A DNA stretch of 15,034 nt. Origin: DATJYV01 sp035499415 (GTDB lineage: Bacteria; Bacteroidota; Ignavibacteria; UBA10030). Under the pieces are notes generated by a model. It was given only the letters and a program-made list of their open reading frames with translations. It did not search any database and was not told the origin of the DNA. Numbering within the stretch: position 1 is the first letter of the stretch; the number at the start of each line of letters is the position of its first letter. The position numbers and the translations under genes were made by a program. The stretch covers positions 1 to 15,034 of the forward strand of contig DATJYV010000113.1 of the NCBI GenBank assembly GCA_035499415.1. The letters are read 5' to 3'. Below are positions 7,027 through 14,396 of the stretch, in pieces.

Positions 7027-7965
7027 ATGGCGCGACCGGTTCTTATTGACACGGACGCGGGGGTCGACGACGCCCTCGCGTTGATTCTTGCTCTCCGATC
7101 TCCGGAGATCTCGGTCAAAGCCATTACCACGGTTGCGGGAAACGTCGAAGTCGGTAAATGCACGAGAAACGTTTTCACGATCCTCGACGAGTTGCAGACT
7201 CCGGATCCGCCGCCGGTCGCTCAGGGGGCCGCACGGCCTCTCCGACGGCCGGTGTTTACGGCCCCCGAAGTGCACGGAAGCGATGGCTTGGGGGATATGC
7301 GTGGGCGGAAGGCGAAATCACGGCGACCGAACCCTCATGCCTGGAAGGTCATTCGCGATTGCTGTTTGCAATATTCCGGGCGGCTGACGATCGTCGCTTT
7401 GGGCCCGCTCACCAATCTGGCGACGGTTCTTCGGAAAGACCCGCGGGCGCTTCGCTCCGTGAAACGCATCGTCTCGATGGGAGGTGCGTTCCGCGTTCCG
7501 GGGAACACCGGCCCCGTGGCGGAATTCAATTACTTCGTCGACCCCGATGCCGCCGATGCGTTGCTGGGTTCGGGTGTACGGATGACGGTCGTCCCTCTGG
7601 ATGTCACTGAACGGGTCGTTCTCATGCGCAAGGAACTGGAGCTCCGCGCCCGCCGGCGGGCGAATCGCGCGTCGCGGTTCATTCTGGGGTTCACGAAAAA
7701 ATACATGCGATTTCACGACCGAACGGAGGGATTTTACGGCGCATACCTGCACGACCCCATTGCGGTTGCTGTCGCCGTGCTCCCGGCAATCGTCGAGACC
7801 CGGAGGACCGCGGTCCGCGTCGAAACGAAAGGCGAGCTTACCCGCGGCATGTCTGTGGCCGTGGGCGGGCTCAAGTCGTCGGCCGGGCATCCGCTCGTGG
7901 ATGTGGCGACGGACCTTGACGGCGAGACATTTTTGCGTTTCTTTCATTCCCGGCTTTGGAAGTAA
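7027..7965 (+). CDS. Inosine-uridine preferring nucleoside hydrolase family protein
   Basis: The 312-residue enzyme is expected to hydrolyse the N-glycosidic bond of ribonucleosides, giving base plus ribose for salvage. The calcium-binding N-terminal motif is intact: D8, D10, D14 and D15 (LIDTDAGVDD). GPLTNLA is near 126-132, with T129 as the likely Ca ligand. The ribose-binding N160, E166 and N168 (VAEFNYFVDPDAA) and the C-terminal H242 and D243 (HDPIAVA) are all present at positions almost identical to the protozoal enzyme. The ATG at 7027 is chosen because it sits directly before the first strand. A TTG at 7012 would add five residues. It has no signal peptide, so it is cytoplasmic. It starts 29 nt after the SDR gene and ends 6 nt before the barrel gene. 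Base preference cannot be told from sequence. Confidence 0.93.
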   Translation: MARPVLIDTDAGVDDALALILALRSPEISVKAITTVAGNVEVGKCTRNVFTILDELQTPDPPPVAQGAARPLRRPVFTAPEVHGSDGLGDMRGRKAKSRRPNPHAWKVIRDCCLQYSGRLTIVALGPLTNLATVLRKDPRALRSVKRIVSMGGAFRVPGNTGPVAEFNYFVDPDAADALLGSGVRMTVVPLDVTERVVLMRKELELRARRRANRASRFILGFTKKYMRFHDRTEGFYGAYLHDPIAVAVAVLPAIVETRRTAVRVETKGELTRGMSVAVGGLKSSAGHPLVDVATDLDGETFLRFFHSRLWK

Positions 7966-7971
7966 CCGGCA

Positions 7972-9912
7972 ATGACGCCTCCGGAGAGGCACCATGGTCA
8001 TGCGGGACGATTGCGATTGCTTGTTTCATCGATTGTACTCGCTGTTCCCCTCGATGCGTGCCTTCGCTCGCAGGAGCTACCGTCTCCGTCCGTGAACGCG
8101 AGACCGGACACGACGAACTTGACGAGTCTCGGGTTCGACCGGCTCCTCAACACGTTCTTTTGGACCGGCGGATTCCATTTTGGCGCCGGCGATTCGGCCG
8201 GCGGCGTGCTCATCGACGAGGGACTCCGCTCCCGCTTGATCCGCTCGGACATCACCTCGAAGCAGGACGAGTACACGGGGCTCGCTTCCTGGTGGACAAA
8301 CCTCGACGAGCGGTGGCGGCTGAGCACAACGGTGGCTTCGTCCGTCCTTACCGACTCGAGGTCGCTCGACATCGGGTCGATTGCCCAGCATCGATTTCTC
8401 GAGGGGCTGGGCTTTAGTCCTGTGAACGCCGCGCATGTTCAGATTTCCGGAGGGTACGAGCTTAATACACAGGCAACGGAACACGACCGCGGCCTGGTCT
8501 ACGGGGCCGATGGAAGCTGGAATACGGTCGCCTCGACGGATGAACATTCTTCCCTCCAATCGGGATGGAGCCAGTCGCTGCTTGGAAGGAGGGACCAGTA
8601 CGACGGAAACGTCGGGCTGGTTTTCGAGAGGTCGTTCGAGGGAGGGGCGTTTGACTCGTTGGGGGTTCAGTACTCGACTCAGCGCCGTGAATTCTACACG
8701 ACGGCCGACACGGGAGTCCAACAGCTGTTCAGCGTCTCACACAATATCTTTCGCAGAGATGCCGGGGACGCGGAGGCGTCGAACCAACTTCGTTACCCGA
8801 TATCGCGGCAGGCGGTCATTTCTGTCGATGCCGGGCTGTCGGAACGGACGATTGACCGTGCATTTCTGTTGAAGGATTACGAAATTCCATCATCCATCGA
8901 GCTCGATTCCCGCATCCAGGAGTTGGAGCTCCGGGGAGCCGTCAACCTCTCGCTGACTGCCGGTGACTGGCTCGAGACGAAATCCGGAATAGCGTATTCC
9001 GAACGCGAGGAGCGCCATTCCGTCGTGAACGACCCGCAAGTGCCCGCTTCCGTATCCGACCCACAGGTGGAGGAGGCACGGCGGCTGGAAAACATCTCGC
9101 GTACCACAACGCTGTTTACCCGGTGGAAAGTCGTTCTGTCGGACGACGACCTGTTAAAACTTCAATCATCATCCAATCTCTTGCAATACGATACACCCGA
9201 TACTTTGAATACCGACGACCGGGATGAGCTCCTGATCACGGCGAGTCTCGAAGAGGTCCATCGCTTCAGCCGTTACTGCACGCTGACCACCGACGCCGAT
9301 GTGTCGCTGAACCACCTGGTCTATCTCAGCCGGTTCGAAAGCGCGAACAACACATGGAACCGCGTCATTCGCTTCTCTCCGGTCCTCGATTTCACCCCCG
9401 CTCTCTGGCTTCGCTCCGTCAACCGCGCCGAGGTCCTCGCCAACTACACCGTGTTTGATTTTGAGGACCAGGTCGCTTCCGTCAAGAGCTTTGCCTTCAG
9501 GCAAGCCGCGTGGTCGGACTCTTCCACAGTGCAGCTGACGAGCCGCATCAATCTCGATTTTACCGGCGGCCTCCGATGGTACGAACGGGGAATCCTCCGG
9601 TGGCAGGACTTTAAAGAACGCCCCGAAGACTATTTCGTGGAAAAGTCTGTCTGGCCCAAAATCGTCGTGGTCTTCGGAAGCGTGCGCTGGGGGTTGGGAT
9701 ACCGGTATTTCTCGCAGGACCGCTACGCGTACGCCGGCACCGACCGTATGTTCGAGCAGGAGTACGAAATCGAAGGGCCGACGATCGAAGTCGACTGGGA
9801 ACGCGCGTCCACGCGGTTGACGCTCGAAGGATGGCGGGAAAACCAGACGTCGAACGGCCAATCGATTACGGCGCTTTCAAATCTCACTCTCCGCGTTTCG
9901 TGGGCCCTGTGA
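7972..9912 (+). CDS. Predicted outer-membrane beta-barrel protein, family not recognised
   Basis: This 646-residue protein begins with a basic segment (RLRLL) and a hydrophobic stretch (VSSIVLAVPLDA), consistent with a signal peptide. C30 in PLDAC could be a lipobox but is atypical, so ordinary cleavage is equally likely. The rest is a long run of amphipathic beta-strands with alternating polar and aromatic residues (for example VSLNHLVYLSRF, GLGYRYFSQDRYAY, TLTLEGW-like), and it ends in LTLRVSWAL, a plausible barrel-closing strand. No TonB box, plug or POTRA domain is seen, so it is probably a porin-like or structural barrel of perhaps 20 or more strands. A GGAAG element lies upstream of the ATG, which is 6 nt after the nucleoside hydrolase stop. 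This gene and its neighbours probably share one mRNA. Its cargo is unknown; nucleosides are a guess from context only. Confidence 0.75.
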   Translation: MTPPERHHGHAGRLRLLVSSIVLAVPLDACLRSQELPSPSVNARPDTTNLTSLGFDRLLNTFFWTGGFHFGAGDSAGGVLIDEGLRSRLIRSDITSKQDEYTGLASWWTNLDERWRLSTTVASSVLTDSRSLDIGSIAQHRFLEGLGFSPVNAAHVQISGGYELNTQATEHDRGLVYGADGSWNTVASTDEHSSLQSGWSQSLLGRRDQYDGNVGLVFERSFEGGAFDSLGVQYSTQRREFYTTADTGVQQLFSVSHNIFRRDAGDAEASNQLRYPISRQAVISVDAGLSERTIDRAFLLKDYEIPSSIELDSRIQELELRGAVNLSLTAGDWLETKSGIAYSEREERHSVVNDPQVPASVSDPQVEEARRLENISRTTTLFTRWKVVLSDDDLLKLQSSSNLLQYDTPDTLNTDDRDELLITASLEEVHRFSRYCTLTTDADVSLNHLVYLSRFESANNTWNRVIRFSPVLDFTPALWLRSVNRAEVLANYTVFDFEDQVASVKSFAFRQAAWSDSSTVQLTSRINLDFTGGLRWYERGILRWQDFKERPEDYFVEKSVWPKIVVVFGSVRWGLGYRYFSQDRYAYAGTDRMFEQEYEIEGPTIEVDWERASTRLTLEGWRENQTSNGQSITALSNLTLRVSWAL

Positions 9913-9916
9913 CGCG

Positions 9917-10378
9917 ATGCGTATGAAGAAAAAATCCGCCAGACGCAGGGTCGCCCCCCGTCGGTTGCTCCGGTTCGAGTTTACCTGTCCGAGCGACCCG
10001 AAGAAGATCGGCGGCATCGAACAATTTCTTCAGCGGATGAACCGCCGGATGAGGTTTGACGACGGAACGATGTACCGCCTGCTCGTCGCGACGACGGAAG
10101 CCGTCAACAACGCGATGATTCACGGCAACAAACTCGACCCGTCGAAGCTCGTTGTCGTCACGATTCTCGTCTCGGAACGGCTCATGCGCATCAGAGTGAA
10201 AGATGAAGGGATGGGGTTCGACCCGGCGACGATCCCGAATCCTCTGGATGAAAACAATCTGCTCAAGGAAAGCGGCCGGGGGGTTTTTCTGACCCGCTCG
10301 CTGATGGATGATGTCCAATTCGTGCGACTGAAGCACGGCTGGGTTGTCGAACTGCGCGTCAACCTGAGACGGACATGA
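9917..10378 (+). CDS. RsbW/SpoIIAB-like anti-sigma factor serine kinase (HATPase_c)
   Basis: The 153-residue protein has the GHKL ATPase fold of anti-sigma kinases. The N box TEAVNNAMIHG has E61 and N65, the G1 box DEGMGF is at residues 96-101, and the G2 box GRGVFL is at 120-125. In characterised relatives such a protein binds a sigma factor or phosphorylates a STAS anti-antagonist. It is the right length for a stand-alone kinase and has a very basic N-terminal tail (KKK, RRR) of about 19 residues before the fold. It begins 4 nt after the barrel gene stop, making it the last gene of the cluster. No STAS antagonist, PP2C phosphatase or sigma factor is adjacent, so its partners are elsewhere or it has another role. 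Catalytic residues are complete. Confidence 0.88.
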   Translation: MRMKKKSARRRVAPRRLLRFEFTCPSDPKKIGGIEQFLQRMNRRMRFDDGTMYRLLVATTEAVNNAMIHGNKLDPSKLVVVTILVSERLMRIRVKDEGMGFDPATIPNPLDENNLLKESGRGVFLTRSLMDDVQFVRLKHGWVVELRVNLRRT

Positions 10379-10411
10379 TCAGGGTTGGGAAAACTTACAC
10401 GGATGCAGTTG

Positions 10412-10440
10412 TTGACTTTCGAAATTGATTTCGTTAAGAT
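10412..10440 (+). promoter_or_regulatory. Strong sigma-70-like promoter for the lipoprotein gene
   Basis: TTGACT (10412-10417) and TAAGAT (10435-10440) are separated by exactly 17 nt in an AT-rich patch between genes. The -35 matches five of six consensus bases and the -10 four of six. Transcription would start near 10447, giving a leader of about 55 nt before the ATG at 10502. This marks the end of the preceding five-gene unit. Confidence 0.55.
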
Positions 10441-10501
10441 GTCCCACATTTCACGCAAGAAGGCCCTCGACCATCGCCCATCTATCGTAAAGGACATACA
10501 C

Positions 10502-11296
10502 ATGACGATCAAACGGAATCTGCCCATTTTTCTTACCGCCCTGGTCTCATTTGCGGTTTTAATGAGTAACGGCTGCAAGAAGAGCTCCTCTCCAACGGGG
10601 CCCAGCGGTAATGCTGCGATCACCGTCGATTTATTTCCGCTCACCGTCGGTCACACCATCACGTACTCCGGTTATCTGCGCGATGCGGCGACGGACACGA
10701 ATATCACGGCAACCGGGGCGGTCTATTACACGACCTGGTTTGTCGCGGCTCCGAGCGGGATCCCGACGCCCATCGGCGGAACATCCGGAGTTGTCTACGA
10801 TACAACGCAAGTCCCGACGGGGATCGTGAGCCCCCCGACGGCAAAGGTCATCACCCCCCTCTTTATTCGACGCTCGGCCGCCACGGGCGATTCCAACATC
10901 GCATTTCTTCAGAACATCGGCAGATTTTACAGGACGGTGGGGATCGCATTGCATGATACGTTACGATGGATCAATCTTGCACAATTCAATGTCGGACTCG
11001 GGACGGAATTCACCGCCTTCGACAGCACGTGGACCGGCGTCCCCCTCCTCGGAACTGTCGAGCTCAAAATTGTCGGGGAGTTTGTGGATACCGAGAACCT
11101 CACTGTCGGCGGGCAGTCCTTCTCCGTTTACAAGCTGACGACTGTCCGACGCGTTTATCTTGGAGGATCGAAGCAACCAGACCTCGCAACGGCGACGTTC
11201 TGGCTTGCCGAGGGCATCGGGCCGGTCAAGATGATCATTAACGCGGACGGCGAAAGCGCGGGCCATTACCGGGAATTCCGATCCAGAAATTTCTAA
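10502..11296 (+). CDS. Hypothetical lipoprotein
   Basis: The 264-residue protein has a signal peptide with a basic start (MTIKRN), a hydrophobic core and SNG before C25, followed by a Ser/Thr/Pro/Gly-rich tether (KKSSSPTGPSG), so it is probably lipid-anchored. The ATG at 10502 is favoured over an upstream frame extension to 10385 because AAAGGA (10489-10494) lies 7 nt before it and the promoter at 10412-10440 would make the longer form impossible. The mature part starts with FPLTVGHTITYSG, a lead-in seen in many lipoproteins of this phylum, and near the end has FWLAEGIGPVKM. It looks beta-sandwich-like. Function is unknown. It stands alone between a promoter and a strong terminator, so it is probably monocistronic. 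Confidence 0.8.
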   Translation: MTIKRNLPIFLTALVSFAVLMSNGCKKSSSPTGPSGNAAITVDLFPLTVGHTITYSGYLRDAATDTNITATGAVYYTTWFVAAPSGIPTPIGGTSGVVYDTTQVPTGIVSPPTAKVITPLFIRRSAATGDSNIAFLQNIGRFYRTVGIALHDTLRWINLAQFNVGLGTEFTAFDSTWTGVPLLGTVELKIVGEFVDTENLTVGGQSFSVYKLTTVRRVYLGGSKQPDLATATFWLAEGIGPVKMIINADGESAGHYREFRSRNF

Positions 11297-11325
11297 CTGC
11301 CGCGCCAGCTTGTCTCCGTCAAAAG

Positions 11326-11357
11326 AACCCCGGCCGAACCCAGGTCGGGGTTTTTTT
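11326..11357 (+). terminator. Intrinsic terminator after the lipoprotein gene
   Basis: CCCCGGCC (11328-11335) pairs with GGTCGGGG (11343-11350) around the 7-nt loop GAACCCA, with one G-T pair, followed by seven T residues (11351-11357). AA before the stem could pair with the first T bases. This is a clear rho-independent terminator and separates the lipoprotein gene from the FadL-family gene. Confidence 0.9.
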
Positions 11358-11412
11358 GAATATCCTGTGCTGAAGTGACCCCTCCCATGAACATCCACCA
11401 CAGGGCACGATC

Positions 11413-12681
11413 ATGACGCATCGTCAATTCTGCATCCGATTCTTCGCCCTCTTTCTTTCATTCGCAAGCGTCGCCCGCGCCGGCGGATTCCAGCTGAACG
11501 AACACAGCGCGCGTGCAACCGGCATGGGAGGCGCGTTTTCGGCCCTCTCGTCGGATGCCTCGGCAATCTACTTCAATCCGGCCGGACTCGCCTTTCTCAA
11601 GGGGAACTCGGTGTCGATCGGCGCGACCCTCATCTTCCCCGTGAGCAGCTTCGAGGATCCCGCCGGCGTCAAAGCGTCGATGACACCACAGGTCTTCACT
11701 CCTCCCAATGCATACTTTTCTACTTCGACCGACCAGGGATTGTCCTACGGTATCGGTATCTTCACCCCGTTCGGTCTGGGCATCGAATGGCCCGCGGATT
11801 GGGAGGGAAGAAAACTCGCGATAAAAGCGGACATCCAATCGTTCTTCGTCAATCCCACGATTGCCTACAAACTGTTCGACCAGCTCTCGATCGGAGCCGG
11901 TGTGAGCTACGCCTATTCGAAGGTCGACCTGTCGAATCGTGTTCCCACGTTCACAGACGCGAGCGAATCGGCGCTCTCACCCGACGACGGCACGGTCAAA
12001 CTGGAAGCGAGCGGTTCGAGCATCAATTTCGACGGTGGCGTGATGTACCGCCCTTTCGAGGAATTGTCGGTCGGCGTTTCGTACCGCCATTCGACGAAGT
12101 TCGATTTCAGCGGCACGGCGACGTTTTCCAATATGCAGGGTTTGAGCCAGTACTTCCCCGGTGGAACAGGCACGACGACGATCACGTTTCCCAGCAACCT
12201 CTTTGCGGGCGTGGCGTATCGCGTGTCGCCGGATCTTGTGCTTGAGGCGGATTACCAGTTTGTGGGATGGTCCAGCTACGATACGCTCAAGGTGGGGTTG
12301 CCGGATGGACCGCCCGATCCGAGGGAACAGGGAGCGATTTTGCAGAAGACACAGGTTTATCCCAAGGATTGGAACGTTGCGTATCTTCTCCGCATCGGGG
12401 GCGAGTACCGGTACAGCGACCGGTGGATGTTTCGGGCGGGATATATTTACGACAGCACGCCTCAGCCGGACAAGGCCGTGGAACCGCTGCTGCCCGATGC
12501 GAATCGCAACGACCTGACGCTCGGCGCGAGCTATTCCATATCGGAGACGTGGTCCATCGATGCCGCGTACATGATGGTGCTGTTCCAGGACAGGAGCGTA
12601 AGCTCCCAGGTCAACGTTTTTCCGGGAACATATAAAACCACGGCATATCTTTTCAGTTTCGACGTCAACTGCCGATTCTAA
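11413..12681 (+). CDS. FadL/OmpP1-family outer-membrane transporter
   Basis: The 422-residue protein is a member of the FadL (TodX) family, 14-stranded barrels that pass hydrophobic compounds such as long-chain fatty acids or aromatics across the outer membrane. Residues 1-23 are a signal peptide ending in ARA. The mature N-terminus GGFQLNEHSARATGMGGAF is the family hallmark that forms the plug, followed by DASAIYFNPAGLA (N55, P56, A57). Amphipathic strands follow to a C-terminal CRF with a terminal Phe, as expected for barrel assembly. The length is usual. The ligand cannot be inferred. It begins 56 nt after the upstream terminator, so it needs its own promoter, but no convincing -35/-10 pair is visible in 11358-11412. 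The ribosome site is weak (AGGGC). Confidence 0.92.
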   Translation: MTHRQFCIRFFALFLSFASVARAGGFQLNEHSARATGMGGAFSALSSDASAIYFNPAGLAFLKGNSVSIGATLIFPVSSFEDPAGVKASMTPQVFTPPNAYFSTSTDQGLSYGIGIFTPFGLGIEWPADWEGRKLAIKADIQSFFVNPTIAYKLFDQLSIGAGVSYAYSKVDLSNRVPTFTDASESALSPDDGTVKLEASGSSINFDGGVMYRPFEELSVGVSYRHSTKFDFSGTATFSNMQGLSQYFPGGTGTTTITFPSNLFAGVAYRVSPDLVLEADYQFVGWSSYDTLKVGLPDGPPDPREQGAILQKTQVYPKDWNVAYLLRIGGEYRYSDRWMFRAGYIYDSTPQPDKAVEPLLPDANRNDLTLGASYSISETWSIDAAYMMVLFQDRSVSSQVNVFPGTYKTTAYLFSFDVNCRF

Positions 12682-12694
12682 ACGACCGTACGTG

Positions 12695-12725
12695 AAAAGA
12701 CCGGGGCACAATCTCTGCTCCGGTC
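12695..12725 (-). terminator. Intrinsic terminator for mdh
   Basis: Ten base pairs form between 12699-12708 and 12716-12725 around a 7-nt loop (one G-T pair). On the minus strand the stem is followed by four T residues (12695-12698 read as A on the plus strand). It lies 26 nt beyond the mdh stop. No T run follows on the plus strand, so it would serve the convergent FadL-family gene only weakly. Confidence 0.65.
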
Positions 12726-12750
12726 CTTGCGGTTCAAGATTCGCCGGGGT

Positions 12751-13674
12751 TCAGAGCTTCAACTTGCCGATGCTGGCGCGAACGTCTGCGGCCGATTTAT
12801 TCAGCTCTGCCTGCTCCTCGGCCGTCAACTTGATCTGAATAATTTCCTCGATCCCCTTCTTTCCCAGCTTCACCGGCACGCCGCAATAAACATCCTTGAG
12901 GTTGTACTCTCCCTGTAACCATGCGCAGCAGGGAAGGATCCGCTTCTTGTCGCGAACGATCGCTTCGATCATCTGCACGGCCGACGATGACGGTGCATAG
13001 TAGGCGCTCCCCGTTTTCAAATAATTGACGATCTCTGCTCCACCGTCCCGCGTCCGCTTCACCAGGCGGTCGATCGTCCCCTTGTCCAACAAGTCCGGGA
13101 GCGGAATGCCGGCGACGGTCGAATAGCGGGGAAGCGGAACCATCGAATCACCGTGGCCGCCGAGCACAAAGGCCGACACATCTTCGACGGAGACGTTCAT
13201 TTCCATCGCAATGAAAGAACGAAATCGCGCGGAGTCGAGAACGCCCGCCATCCCCATCACCCGATGTCGCTCAAATCCGCTCACCTTCATTGCGACGTAC
13301 GTCATCACATCCAGCGGGTTCGAGACGATGACGAGGATTGCCTGCGGCGATTTTGCGACGGCCTGCTCGGTGCACGATTTGACGATGCCCGCGTTTGTTG
13401 CCTGCAGGTCGTCCCGGCTCATGCCCGGCTTTCTCGCAATGCCGGCCGTAATAAGCACGATATCCGAATTTGCCGTTCCATCGTACGAGTTCGTTCCGAT
13501 GACGTGCGAGTCGAACCCTTCGACGGGGGCGGATTCATACATGTCGAGCCCTTTGCCTTGCGGGAGGCCCTCGATCACATCGACAAGCACGACCTCGTTT
13601 GCAAGTTCTTTCTCGGCTATGCGCTGAGCGGCCGATGCGCCGACGTTGCCGGCGCCCACAACGGTAATTTTCAT
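12751..13674 (-). CDS. mdh: Malate dehydrogenase (LDH-like type)
   Basis: This 307-residue enzyme catalyses the NAD-dependent interconversion of malate and oxaloacetate in the TCA cycle, oxidative or reductive. GAGNVG at residues 7-12 and D32 form the NAD site. R81 and R87 (ARKPGMSRDDL), N119, R150 and the catalytic H174 (GGHGDS) are all in place. R81 marks oxaloacetate rather than pyruvate specificity. The sequence follows the green sulfur bacterial enzyme along its whole length (for example IEGLPQGKGLDMYES, MAGVLDSARFRSFIAMEM). The ATG at 13674 is chosen because GGAG lies 6 nt upstream and the GAGNVG core follows at once. An upstream extension to 13746 has no support. A terminator lies both before and after it, so it is its own transcription unit downstream of rplU-rpmA. 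Confidence 0.97.
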   Translation of the reverse strand: MKITVVGAGNVGASAAQRIAEKELANEVVLVDVIEGLPQGKGLDMYESAPVEGFDSHVIGTNSYDGTANSDIVLITAGIARKPGMSRDDLQATNAGIVKSCTEQAVAKSPQAILVIVSNPLDVMTYVAMKVSGFERHRVMGMAGVLDSARFRSFIAMEMNVSVEDVSAFVLGGHGDSMVPLPRYSTVAGIPLPDLLDKGTIDRLVKRTRDGGAEIVNYLKTGSAYYAPSSSAVQMIEAIVRDKKRILPCCAWLQGEYNLKDVYCGVPVKLGKKGIEEIIQIKLTAEEQAELNKSAADVRASIGKLKL

Positions 13675-13744
13675 GCTATTCTCCGCGCGATAATGGTTTT
13701 CTCTCCGGATGGGGTTCGAAAGCGGGAAGGTTCGGTCGAGGAAC

Positions 13745-13771
13745 AAAAAAAGCCCCCTTTGGTAAGGAGGC
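13745..13771 (-). terminator. Intrinsic terminator for rplU-rpmA
   Basis: On the minus strand GCCTCCTT pairs with AAGGGGGC (13764-13771 with 13752-13759, one T-G pair) around a 4-nt loop and runs into seven T residues (13745-13751). It lies 17 nt beyond the rpmA stop, a textbook position, and separates the ribosomal genes from mdh. Confidence 0.9.
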
Positions 13772-13788
13772 CTGAATTACGGGAACGA

Positions 13789-14049
13789 TCAAGCCGGAAT
13801 GGGCCGAATGCTGACCTTCTGCTTTGATTTCCCGAGGCGCTCGAATTTTACGATGCCGTCGGCAAGCGCGAAAAGCGTGTCGTCCCGCCCGATGCCAACA
13901 TTCGTACCGGGATGAACCCTCGTGCCGCGTTGACGGATGATGATGCTCCCGGCAAGCACTTTCTGCCCGCCGAATCGCTTGACGCCGAGGCGTTGCGAGT
14001 TGCTGTCGCGTCCGTTGCGGGAGCTTCCGCCCCCTTTCTTATGAGCCAT
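13789..14049 (-). CDS. rpmA: 50S ribosomal protein bL27
   Basis: The 86-residue protein is a component of the large subunit near the peptidyl-transferase centre. The sequence MAHKKGGGSSRNGRDS, the QRLGVKRFGGQ segment and IIIRQRGTRVHPG are diagnostic. It starts directly at the mature MAHKKG form, so there is no N-terminal extension of the kind cleaved in Firmicutes. The start lies inside the end of rplU (11 nt overlap), and AAAGGC within rplU serves as ribosome site. The stop is 17 nt before the terminator. Confidence 0.97.
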   Translation of the reverse strand: MAHKKGGGSSRNGRDSNSQRLGVKRFGGQKVLAGSIIIRQRGTRVHPGTNVGIGRDDTLFALADGIVKFERLGKSKQKVSIRPIPA

Positions 14050-14377
14050 GCTTTGCCTTTGATTCGCCGAGGTTCAAAATTTCAATTTCGGTCATCTCCT
14101 GACGATGACCGTTGCGGACCTTGTATCCTTTTCGTTTCTTCTTTTTCAGAACGATGACCGTGTCGTGTCGCAGATGCCGTACGACCTTTGCCTGGACGGT
14201 CACCCCTTGAACATAGGGAGTCCCGACATCCATCTTCTTGTCGTCTCCGATGAGCAGCACTTTGTCGAACGTCAACGTCGTCCCGACTTTCGAGTCGAGC
14301 TTCGGAACCACGACCTTCGCTGTGGGGGAGACCTTTACCTGGCCTCCTGCGATATCGACGACGGCGTATGAGCTCAT
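14039..14377 (-). CDS. rplU: 50S ribosomal protein bL21
   Basis: The 112-residue protein is a large-subunit component that binds 23S rRNA. The conserved parts are YAVVDIAGGQVKV at the start, LTFDKVLLIGDDK in the middle, and KKKKRKGYKVRNGHRQ near the end. About nine residues (GESKAKHGS) extend past the usual ILNL ending and create the overlap with rpmA. The start at 14377 has only a weak ribosome site. It is the first gene of the rplU-rpmA pair, the standard order in bacteria. Confidence 0.96.
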   Translation of the reverse strand: MSSYAVVDIAGGQVKVSPTAKVVVPKLDSKVGTTLTFDKVLLIGDDKKMDVGTPYVQGVTVQAKVVRHLRHDTVIVLKKKKRKGYKVRNGHRQEMTEIEILNLGESKAKHGS

Positions 14378-14396
14378 TTGCGTATCCGAAAATTAA

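Noticed and set aside
7097..7110. Perfect 14-bp palindrome GATCTCCGGAGATC
   Set aside because: It lies within the conserved N-terminal coding part of the nucleoside hydrolase and encodes ordinary family residues (Arg-Ser-Pro-Glu-Ile), with no regulatory context. Chance or a restriction-type site is the simplest reading.
10385..10501. 39-residue N-terminal extension of the lipoprotein at 10502
   Set aside because: It would place the signal peptide internally, spans the TTGACT-17-TAAGAT promoter, and lacks a ribosome site, whereas AAAGGA precedes the ATG at 10502.
12727..12918. Small plus-strand frame of 63 residues
   Set aside because: It is antisense to the 3' end of mdh, follows no promoter, and its Leu-rich sequence is explained by the opposite strand.
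13675..13746. 24-residue extension of malate dehydrogenase
   Set aside because: The NAD-binding strand begins directly at the ATG at 13674, GGAG is correctly spaced before it, and the extended form would start in the rplU-rpmA terminator region.
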